Shown one piece after another: positions 1-5,409 of a DNA stretch of 64,000 bases. This stretch comes from Streptomyces radiopugnans. GTDB taxonomy: Bacteria; Actinomycetota; Actinomycetes; Streptomycetales; Streptomycetaceae. How positions within the stretch are numbered: position 1 is the stretch's first letter; every line of letters starts with the position of its first letter. The stretch covers positions 186,001 to 250,000 of the forward strand of contig NZ_FOET01000004.1 in the NCBI RefSeq assembly GCF_900110735.1, given 5' to 3'. A program made the position numbers and the translations under genes. The notes below the pieces were generated by a model. The model was given only the letters and a program-made list of their open reading frames with translations. It had not been told where the DNA came from and ran no database searches.

Positions 1-353
1 GGCTGCTCGCCGCCTTCGACGAGATCGAGCAGACCGGCGGGACCGGGCACGCGGTGATGGTCAACCCCCGTGACTACTACGGGCAGCTGGTCGGCTCCGG
101 CAGCCTGCTGGCCGACCTCGCCCGCGAGGGCGTCATGGTCTGCCGGCACCGGCAGGTGGCGCCCGGTTGCGCGCTGGTCGGCGACTTCGCCATGGCCGCC
201 GTGCTCCTGGACGCCGAGCGCTCGGTGATCAAGGTCGCGGAGCCGCCGCCGGGGACCTTCGACGAGCCCGGGGGCACGGCGGTGTGCGCGGTGGTCCACG
301 AGTCCGTCGCCGTCCAGCTCCCGACCCACTTCTTCCACGTGGTGCCGGGCTGA
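1..353 (+). CDS. HK97-fold capsid/encapsulin-like protein, C-terminal part (5' end outside window)
   Basis: The frame is open from base 3 and stops at 351-353, giving about 116 residues of the C-terminus. The segment MVNPRDYY, then a variable stretch, then GCALVGDF, then an ESVAVQLPTHFF-type end follows the order seen in the A-domain and P-domain end of HK97-fold major capsid proteins (a ValMetxxPxxY strand, ALVGDF, a last beta strand with E-x-x-A-x-x-x-P-x-x-F). In Streptomyces such genes are either prophage capsids or encapsulin-type compartments. No phage tail or terminase gene follows, so an encapsulin-like or domesticated shell is favoured, but the N-terminal two thirds is not visible. 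The gene converges on the next small gene across a shared hairpin. Confidence 0.55.
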   Translation, partial: LLAAFDEIEQTGGTGHAVMVNPRDYYGQLVGSGSLLADLAREGVMVCRHRQVAPGCALVGDFAMAAVLLDAERSVIKVAEPPPGTFDEPGGTAVCAVVHESVAVQLPTHFFHVVPG

Positions 354-355
354 CC

Positions 356-401
356 GGTTCCGGTGCGGGCGCCGGGCCGGCCCGGCGCCCGCACCGGAAC
401 C
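356..401. terminator. Bidirectional hairpin terminator
   Basis: A perfect 21-bp stem with a 4-nt loop lies exactly between the stop codons of the capsid-like gene (plus) and the 43-aa membrane protein gene (minus). It begins 2 nt after one stop and ends 1 nt before the other, so it probably ends both transcripts. Confidence 0.85.
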
Positions 402-533
402 TCAGGTCTGCGCCTGCCAGATGCTCAGGTTGAGCGCGGCGGCGAAGGCGAGAGCGGTGAACAGCACCAGGGAGGGCCAGGACGCCCGCCCCCGCGCCTC
501 GGTCCTCTCCCGGGTTGCGCGGTGTGCCGGCAT
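402..533 (-). CDS. Small single-pass membrane protein, 43 aa
   Basis: A 43-codon frame opens with ATG preceded by an excellent Shine-Dalgarno (GTGAGGAGGACCGT) and ends directly at the hairpin. The protein has a basic N-terminus (residues 1-17, rich in Arg), then one hydrophobic segment of about 20 residues (SLVLFTALAFAAALNL) and a short SIWQAQT tail. This is the pattern of a small N-in bitopic membrane peptide. No family was recognised. The strong ribosome site, typical codon use and the terminator placement support a real gene. It may be an accessory of the neighbouring shell gene or simply a conserved small membrane protein. Confidence 0.65.
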   Translation of the reverse strand: MPAHRATRERTEARGRASWPSLVLFTALAFAAALNLSIWQAQT

Positions 534-791
534 ACGGTCCTCCTCACAAGACAAGTCGTCCGCTCCCTCCCGCACCGCCTACCCCCTCGGGGGCGCTCGA
601 CCGGACCGGCGCACCGGTCCGGCCGGAGCCCTCCGCCGGCGCGCGGGCCGGAGCAGACTGGAAGAGGATGGCCGGAAGGAGGCGGCCGTGGGCCGACCGG
701 TGCCCCGGGAGACCCGCGCCGGTCCGGACGCCGGCGGCCGGCCGCCGGGCGATCCCCGAAGTCCGAGGTCCGACGGACGAAAGGTGCCGAC

Positions 792-1016
792 ATGACCGCG
801 AACAGCCCGTACGAGCAGCCCCCCGGCCACGGCCCGCAGAGTTCGCAGGAGGCCCGGGTGCAGGCGCTGGAGACGCAGGTGCAGGCACTGGCCGAGGCCG
901 TCCGGGCCCTCGCCCGGGGCCTGGAGCAGCCGCCCTCCCAGGACACCCCGCTGCCCGAGGCGGCGGCCCGCGGGGCCAGGCTCGCGCACGAGATCCTGCT
1001 GGCCCAGGGCCTGTAG
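792..1016 (+). CDS. Small coiled-coil hypothetical protein, 74 aa
   Basis: The ATG at 792 is preceded by GAAAGG at a spacing of 7 nt. The 74-residue product has a polar, proline-rich N-terminus, then a heptad-like stretch (EARVQALETQVQALAEAV, residues 20-37) that should form a short coiled coil, and a helical tail ending LAHEILLAQGL. No enzyme motif is present. The frame is open further upstream to about 363, but that part has no start with a ribosome site and reads like random GC-rich coding. Such small proteins occur beside stress genes in Streptomyces. Function unknown. Confidence 0.55.
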   Translation: MTANSPYEQPPGHGPQSSQEARVQALETQVQALAEAVRALARGLEQPPSQDTPLPEAAARGARLAHEILLAQGL

Positions 1017-1122
1017 GCGGCGCCTCCCGGCCGTCCGCGGCCCGTCCCGCCCGACGGGCGCGGCCGGCGGGGCGCTGCCAGACTGGGCGGCGAGGGGGCG
1101 GGAGACTACCCCGGAGGCGGCT

Positions 1123-2013
1123 ATGACGAGTTCACAGGGACGCCGGCCGATCGTGGTGGGAGTGGACCCCGACCCCTCCCGGCGGTCGGCCCTCGCCTGG
1201 GCCGCGGACGAGGCCGCCCGGCGGGGCCTGCCGCTTCGGGTGGTGCACGCCGAGAGCGTGCCGACCGGCGGCTACTGGTCGTCGGAGCTGCGGCCGTCCT
1301 GGGAGCAGTGGAACCGGGCGCTGCACGAGGCCGGCGAGCGGGTGCTCAGGGACGCGGTCTCCTTCGCCGAGGAGCGGCAGCCGCGGGTGGAGGTCTCCTG
1401 GCTGCTGGCGGAGGGGCACCCCGCCTGGGTGCTGCGCGAGGAGACGCGGAACGCGGCGATGGCCGTGGTGGGGTCCTGGCACCTGTCCTCGGCACAGGAG
1501 CTGTTCGGCTCCGCCGCGGTGGGCCTGCCGCTCACCGCCCACGCCCCCTGCCCGGTGGTGGTCCTGCGGGAGCCGGAGCACGTCGTCCGGCAGCCGCCGT
1601 ACCTCGTGGTGGGCGTCGACGGCAGTCCGGACTCCGCCGCGGCCGTCGACTTCGCCTTCGAGGAGGCCTCGCTGCGCGGCGCTGCGCTGCGGGCCCTGTA
1701 CGTGTGGCATCCGCCGCTGCTGGGCTCCCTGGACGAGGACGCGGCGGAGCAGGAGGCCCGGCGGCTGCTGTCGGAGTCGGTCGCGGGCCGCACCGCCGCG
1801 CACCCGGAGGTGGAGCTGCGCCGGGAGTTCGTACGGGGGCATCCGGTGCAGGTCCTGGCCGAGGCGTCCGAGCAGGCCATGGGCCTGGTCGTGGGCACCC
1901 GGGGCCGCGGGGGCTTCACCGGGATGCTGCTGGGCTCGGTGAGCCAGGGGGTGCTCCACCACGCCCGCTGCCCGGTCTTCACCGTCCCCGCCGCGGGCGG
2001 GCGCGCCGCCTGA
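1123..2013 (+). CDS. Tandem universal stress protein (two UspA domains)
   Basis: This is a 296-residue protein with two UspA domains (about 1-145 and 155-292), the usual actinobacterial double-Usp layout. UspA domains bind ATP and help cells survive hypoxia or starvation. Both halves begin with the beta-strand VVGVDxxPxS pattern. The second half carries a full nucleotide-binding motif GTRGRGG followed by nine residues and GS. The first half has a degenerate version (GSWHLSS), so only the C-terminal domain is likely to bind ATP well. The start ATG has GGAGG at a good distance (GGAGGCGGCT). It is followed by a perfect palindrome and then the CBS protein, so the two probably form a stress pair. 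Confidence 0.9.
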   Translation: MTSSQGRRPIVVGVDPDPSRRSALAWAADEAARRGLPLRVVHAESVPTGGYWSSELRPSWEQWNRALHEAGERVLRDAVSFAEERQPRVEVSWLLAEGHPAWVLREETRNAAMAVVGSWHLSSAQELFGSAAVGLPLTAHAPCPVVVLREPEHVVRQPPYLVVGVDGSPDSAAAVDFAFEEASLRGAALRALYVWHPPLLGSLDEDAAEQEARRLLSESVAGRTAAHPEVELRREFVRGHPVQVLAEASEQAMGLVVGTRGRGGFTGMLLGSVSQGVLHHARCPVFTVPAAGGRAA

Positions 2014-2162
2014 CGCGGCGTCCCGCCGCCCGGATGCGGGACGGGGCGGAGCGGACCAGAATGGACTACCGGGTCCGGGTGTCCAGAGGCGCCGGGGCGC
2101 CTGGGCGCCCGGGGCCTCTCCGCGAAGCCGGTCCACCGGGCCGGCCGGACCCGCCGGGCCTG

Positions 2163-2190
2163 CCGGTTCCGCCGGGCCCGGCGGAACCGG
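2163..2190. terminator. 28-nt perfect palindrome between usp and CBS genes
   Basis: The sequence is a perfect inverted repeat of 2 x 14 nt with no spacer, 150 nt after the Usp stop. It may act as a transcription terminator or as an operator for the CBS-domain gene that starts 94 nt later. The segment 2190-2280 behind it is notably AT-richer, with repeated ATTCACC and GAATCC words, consistent with a promoter region. Confidence 0.5.
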
Positions 2191-2283
2191 CGAATCCAAT
2201 GAATCCGTCGGATTGATTCACCCCATTCACCGCATCCTCTGCATTCACCGGATCCATCGCATTTCCGATTCGAGGAGACCGCC

Positions 2284-2709
2284 ATGACCACTGCCCGGGA
2301 CATCATGCACACCGGAGCGGAGTGCGTCGGGGAGCACGAGACGCTGGACGCCGCGGCGCGGCGCATGCGCGACCTGGACGTGGGCGCGCTGCCGATATGC
2401 GGCGAAGACGACAAGCTGCACGGAATCATCACCGACCGCGACATCGTGGTGAAGTGCCTGGCCACGGGGGGCGATCCGGCCAGGACGACCGCCGGTGAGC
2501 TGGCCCAGGGGCGGACGTTCACGGTGACCGCCGACACGGACGTCGAGAAGGTGCTGGACACGATGGAGAAGCACCAGGTCCGCCGGGTGCCGATCATCGA
2601 CGAGGAGAAGCGGCTGGTCGGCATGGTCAGCGAAGCCGACCTGGCGCGCAACCTCCCCGAGGCCGAGGTCGGCCGGTTCGTCGAGGCCGTGGTGGCCAAG
2701 CACCTGTGA
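2284..2709 (+). CDS. CBS-domain protein (tandem CBS pair)
   Basis: The 141-residue protein is a stand-alone Bateman module: two CBS domains at about 8-65 and 72-130. Each shows the GxLP/VP-V/I-x-D/E pattern (VGALPICGEDDKLHGIITDRD and RRVPIIDEEKRLVGMVSEAD). Such proteins bind adenine nucleotides and act as energy sensors. GAGGAG lies 7 nt before the ATG. It sits directly after a universal stress protein, a common pairing in hypoxia or dormancy regulons of actinomycetes. The stop TGA overlaps a possible upstream GTG of the next gene, but the next gene probably starts later. Confidence 0.88.
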   Translation: MTTARDIMHTGAECVGEHETLDAAARRMRDLDVGALPICGEDDKLHGIITDRDIVVKCLATGGDPARTTAGELAQGRTFTVTADTDVEKVLDTMEKHQVRRVPIIDEEKRLVGMVSEADLARNLPEAEVGRFVEAVVAKHL

Positions 2710-2795
2710 CCACCGCCCTCGCGGGGCCGGAGGTCCGGCCCCGCGGGGTCGCCGCCGTACGCCGGACGGGCGGGGCGCGCCGTACGCTGGCCCGT

Positions 2796-3326
2796 GTGCG
2801 CACCGTGGAGCTGCTTCCGGACGGCGCCGCCGACCTGGCCGTGCGCCGGGTGTGGCGCCATCTGGCCGCGGCGGGGATGCCCAGCCAGGAGGCGCACACC
2901 CATCCGACCAACCGCCCCCACCTCACCCTGGCCACCGCCGACGCGCTCCCGGACGCGGCGCGCGAGGAGGTGGCCGCGGCCCTGGCCGCCCTCCCGGCGG
3001 AGCTGTGCCTGGACGGACTGCTGCGCTTCACGGGGCGTACGCACGTCCTCGCCTGGGCCGTACGGCCGGGTCCGGAGCTGCTGCGGCTGCACGGGGCGGT
3101 CTGGCGGGCGCTGGCCTCCTCGCCCGGGGCCGGGGGGATGAACCCGCTGCACGCTCCCGGCCGGTGGGTCCCGCACATCACCCTCGGACGCAGCCGCCGC
3201 CCGGCATGGGACCGGCCGGACGCGGAGTTGCTGCCCGCCGGGCTGCGGGGGCCGGTGCGGGGCCGTCTGACCGGTGCCCGCAGCTACGACTCGGCCACCC
3301 GCACCACCGAGCCCCTCACCCCGTAG
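2796..3326 (+). CDS. 2'-5' RNA ligase / 2H phosphoesterase family protein
   Basis: The 176-residue protein has the two signature HxT/S motifs of the 2H phosphoesterase superfamily: PHLTLA at about residue 43 and PHITLG near 148. They sit in the two lobes that form the active site, which acts on 2',3'-cyclic or 2',5' phosphodiester bonds. The GTG at 2796 is chosen because TACGCT lies 7 nt upstream, a -10 box placed as in leaderless Streptomyces genes. A frame extension to a GTG at 2706 (30 more residues) would overlap the CBS gene but has no ribosome site and a low-complexity sequence. The physiological substrate is unknown. Confidence 0.75.
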   Translation: MRTVELLPDGAADLAVRRVWRHLAAAGMPSQEAHTHPTNRPHLTLATADALPDAAREEVAAALAALPAELCLDGLLRFTGRTHVLAWAVRPGPELLRLHGAVWRALASSPGAGGMNPLHAPGRWVPHITLGRSRRPAWDRPDAELLPAGLRGPVRGRLTGARSYDSATRTTEPLTP

Positions 3327-3396
3327 GGACGTGCCGCAGGGGCGCGCCCGGGCCCCTGCGCCCGTCGGTGTCCTCCGCCCATCAGTCCGCCGTCCG

Positions 3397-3792
3397 TCAG
3401 TCCGCCGTCCGGCCTTCCCGGGCCACCAGGGCGAAGGTGTGCCCGGCCGGGTCGGAGTACAGGCGGACGTCGCGCGGGCCGCCGTTGTCCTTGGTGTCGA
3501 TCGGGCGCGCCCCGTGGCCGACCGCCTCGCGCTCGGCCTCGTCCATGCCCTCCTGCGGGACCAGGATGTGCAGGTGCGCCTGGAGGGAGTCGTCCGGGCG
3601 GGGCCAGCTCGGCGGGGCGAAGCCGTGGTCGCGCCGGACCGCCAGGCGGACCCCCTCCGGCCCGGTCACCTCGATGAAGTCCGGGTCCGCGCCCCGGCGC
3701 ACCTCGGCCTCCAGGAAGTTCGCGTAGAACTCCGCCAGCGCCTCGGGCTCGGCGCAGTCCAGCACCAGCACACTCGTCTTCTGCACGGGCAC
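3397..3792 (-). CDS. VOC (glyoxalase/bleomycin-resistance fold) protein
   Basis: The 131-residue product is a single vicinal-oxygen-chelate domain pair. It starts VQKTSVLVLDCAEPEALAEF and ends LYSDPAGHTFALV, the typical DPxGxxFxL end of this family. Members bind a metal with His/Glu residues and act as dioxygenases, isomerases or resistance proteins. HLHILV near residue 74 and the terminal GH supply candidate ligands. The start is a GTG with GGGGTG just upstream. The stop codon lies in a 15-bp exact tandem duplication (3382-3411). Substrate unknown. Confidence 0.8.
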   Translation of the reverse strand: MPVQKTSVLVLDCAEPEALAEFYANFLEAEVRRGADPDFIEVTGPEGVRLAVRRDHGFAPPSWPRPDDSLQAHLHILVPQEGMDEAEREAVGHGARPIDTKDNGGPRDVRLYSDPAGHTFALVAREGRTAD

Positions 3793-4063
3793 GGGTCACC
3801 CCCACGGGTCGTCGTCGGCCGTTCGCCGTCCGTCGGGGCCCGTATACCCCCGAATCGCCGGAGCAGCGGGCTCCGCTTCCAACTGCCCGATTTCACAAGC
3901 GAGTTGGCGGGCACTGCGCATGGCGCGCCCGCCTTCCACCCGGTACGCGCGGCCGCCGCGCCGCCTTTCCGGGACCGGCCCGGCAGCCGCGCGGAGCGGA
4001 TCGGCGCAGAACGGACACACCCGGCGAAGGCTGCCGCGCCGCGTCCGCGGGTAGGTTCCGTTC

Positions 4064-4276
4064 ATGACTGATGTCGTGGACGCAGACGAACTCCTCCGTC
4101 GCATCCGGGTCGCACGCGACTGGGCCGCCGAGCGGGAGGCCGGGACCGGGGGCCTGTCCGGCACGGACGGGAGCGCCGGCACTCCGGCGGCCGACATCGA
4201 CCGCGTCGTCTTCTCGGTGGTTCGCGAGGTGCTGGACGAGATCATCAATCCGGGAACCCACTCCCGCCAGCAGTAG
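4064..4276 (+). CDS. Small conserved-type hypothetical protein, 70 aa
   Basis: The 70-residue acidic protein begins MTDVVDADELLRRIRVARDW and ends with a predicted helix DIDRVVFSVVREVLDEIINP. A Gly/Ser-rich linker of about 15 residues joins the two helices. TAGGTT stands 6 nt before the ATG, a clear -10 box, so the mRNA is probably leaderless. A 10-bp-stem hairpin follows at 4313-4349. No family was recognised, and a role in stress or signalling cannot be inferred from sequence alone. Confidence 0.6.
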   Translation: MTDVVDADELLRRIRVARDWAAEREAGTGGLSGTDGSAGTPAADIDRVVFSVVREVLDEIINPGTHSRQQ

Positions 4277-4312
4277 GCCCTCACGGGCCGCCGGCAGGAG
4301 TACACGGGAGTA

Positions 4313-4349
4313 CAGGGGCCGCGCGGCGGTGACGCGGGTGCGGCCCCTG
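4313..4349 (+). terminator. Hairpin terminator after the 70-aa gene
   Basis: CAGGGGCCGC and GCGGCCCCTG form a 10-bp perfect stem around a 17-nt loop, 36 nt after the stop at 4276. Confidence 0.6.
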
Positions 4350-4424
4350 CCTCGGCAGCGCCGATGGCACGGCGCGCGGCAGGCCGGTGCCGTCGCGCCC
4401 GGTCCGGCCGCCGGGCACACACGC

Positions 4425-4455
4425 GCGGGGCGGGCCGGTTTCCGGCCCGCCCCGC
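4425..4455. terminator. Strong hairpin, 14-bp stem, TTT loop
   Basis: A perfect 14-bp GC stem closed by TTT. It isolates the lasso promoter region from the gene to its left and is probably a second terminator. Confidence 0.6.
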
Positions 4456-4665
4456 AGCCGTGGAAGCGAGGGCTGCCCGGATTCGGACGGCCGGGGCCCG
4501 GACCCGGGTCCGCCGCGGCACGTACCCGCGCGCCCAGGGCCGGCAGGCGGAGCCCACGCCCGTCCACGGCGTCCCGACCGGTCCATCCGCCGCACGGCGG
4601 CGGATCCCGCCCGAGGCCGTCCGCCCGCGCCGGTGAGCGGCGGACCGCCTCCCACAGATCAACAG

Positions 4666-4740
4666 AACAGCGCAGAAGCCTTCACGCAAGTACACATAGG
4701 AAATTTCCTACGCGCCTGTTGTTGGCATCCGTGCGCTGTT
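4666..4740. promoter_or_regulatory. Nested dyad: candidate operator of the lasso cluster
   Basis: The perfect 14-nt palindrome TAGGAAATTTCCTA (4697-4710) is flanked by inverted 9-mers AACAGCGCA (4666-4674) and TGCGCTGTT (4732-4740). The centre of the outer arms (4703) and of the inner palindrome (4703.5) coincide to within half a base. The right arm touches the -35 box. This suggests binding of a multimeric regulator that blocks or recruits RNA polymerase. The regulator is not visible in the cluster. Confidence 0.55.
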
Positions 4741-4767
4741 GTGGTGATGTCCTCGTATTTCTAGCGT
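4739..4767 (+). promoter_or_regulatory. Predicted promoter of the lasso precursor gene
   Basis: TTGTGG (4739-4744), a 17-nt spacer and TAGCGT (4762-4767) match the principal Streptomyces sigma-factor pattern. Transcription would start near 4774, leaving about 150 nt of leader before the precursor ATG at 4925. Confidence 0.65.
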
Positions 4768-4924
4768 GGTTTTCGGCTTCGAGAGGTTCGCGAAGGCCGG
4801 TCGTGTGCGGGTGACCGGACGCGCCGCCATCCTCCGGGATGACGGCACAGCCCGCTCCGGCCGGCTTCGAAGCCCTCGCGGGACATCCGCGAGCACACCA
4901 CACCACGACAGAAAGGGAATGATC

Positions 4925-5035
4925 ATGCGCGCTTACGTGCGTCCCACCCTCGCCAAGGCCGGCGGCTTCCGCAAGACGACCGGGCTCGCCGGTCGGAGCG
5001 CCCCGGACCTGCTGGGCGGCAAGAACCTGGCCTGA
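4925..5035 (+). CDS. Lasso peptide precursor (A gene)
   Basis: The 36-residue precursor starts at an ATG 7 nt after GAAAGGGA (an ATG 6 nt earlier is too close to that site). The leader (1-19) shows the class-II lasso recognition pattern Y-x2-P-x-L-x3-G-x-F with Thr at position -2 (YVRPTLAKAGGFRKTT). Cleavage after Thr19 would release the core GLAGRSAPDLLGGKNLA. Gly1 and Asp9 are spaced for a nine-residue macrolactam ring, with the tail LLGGKNLA threaded through it. The core has no cysteine, so no disulfide. From composition, the lasso form (one water lost) should have a monoisotopic mass near 1590.88 Da. Cyclase, RRE protein, peptidase and exporter follow in order. I do not recognise this core as a described lasso peptide. 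Confidence 0.9.
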   Translation: MRAYVRPTLAKAGGFRKTTGLAGRSAPDLLGGKNLA

Positions 5036-5053
5036 CGCGGCCACCGCACGACC

Positions 5054-5080
5054 GCTCCGCACCCGCCACGGGTGCGGAGC
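5054..5080 (+). terminator. Hairpin 1 after lasso precursor (attenuator)
   Basis: A 12-bp perfect stem with CCA loop, starting 18 nt after the precursor stop codon. Confidence 0.65.
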
Positions 5081-5104
5081 CCCGGCCGGCCCTCCCCGCC
5101 GGCC

Positions 5105-5141
5105 GGCGAGCCGGGTGGCAGCCGCTGCCACCCGGCTCGCC
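5105..5141 (+). terminator. Hairpin 2 after lasso precursor (attenuator)
   Basis: Two 18-nt perfectly complementary arms separated by one base (in practice a 16-bp stem with a 5-nt loop). Together with hairpin 1 it probably causes partial termination before the cyclase gene. Confidence 0.65.
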
Positions 5142-5409
5142 CGTCTCCGGACACCGGCGGCCGGAAGATGTGCGTGTCCACGGCCCCGCTCCTCCGCCCG
5201 GAGGGGGCTTCCCACCCGGAGGCCACGGCCCGGCCCGAAACGGTCCCCCGCGGGACGAAAGGAAGTCACCGCAGGCCGGGGCGATTCTCCCCTTGGCTCC
5301 GCCAGGGGCGACCCCGCCCTCCGCTCCGCCAGGGGCGGCCCCACACCCGGCCTCGACAGGAGCGACCGCATCACCGGCTGAGGCCGGTGGTCCCCTCGAT
5401 AGGAGACTG

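Larger units (their letters stand above)
4277..4924. other. Intergenic region upstream of the lasso cluster
   Basis: This 648-nt gap has no credible gene. It holds a terminator hairpin (4313-4349), a very strong hairpin with a 14-bp perfect stem and TTT loop (4425-4455), then an AT-richer block (about 4640-4790) with the nested dyad and promoter of the lasso precursor. About 150 nt of 5' leader follows, including a small CTCGCGG/CCGCGAG hairpin near 4877-4895. Confidence 0.7.
5036..5409. other. Leader between lasso precursor and cyclase genes
   Basis: This 374-nt gap carries two strong hairpins (5054-5080 and 5105-5141), then two near-identical 19-nt units starting CTCCGCCAGGGGCG at a 27-nt period (about 5296-5343). 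The frame upstream of the cyclase stays open here but has no ribosome site and reads as low-complexity Pro/Gly. It probably serves as an attenuator that gives more precursor than enzyme mRNA. Confidence 0.6.

Noticed and set aside
5170..5409. Upstream extension of the lasso cyclase (80 residues)
   Set aside because: Pro/Gly low complexity, no ribosome site, and it would overlap the repeat and leader region. The ATG at 5410 has AGGAG and matches the family start.
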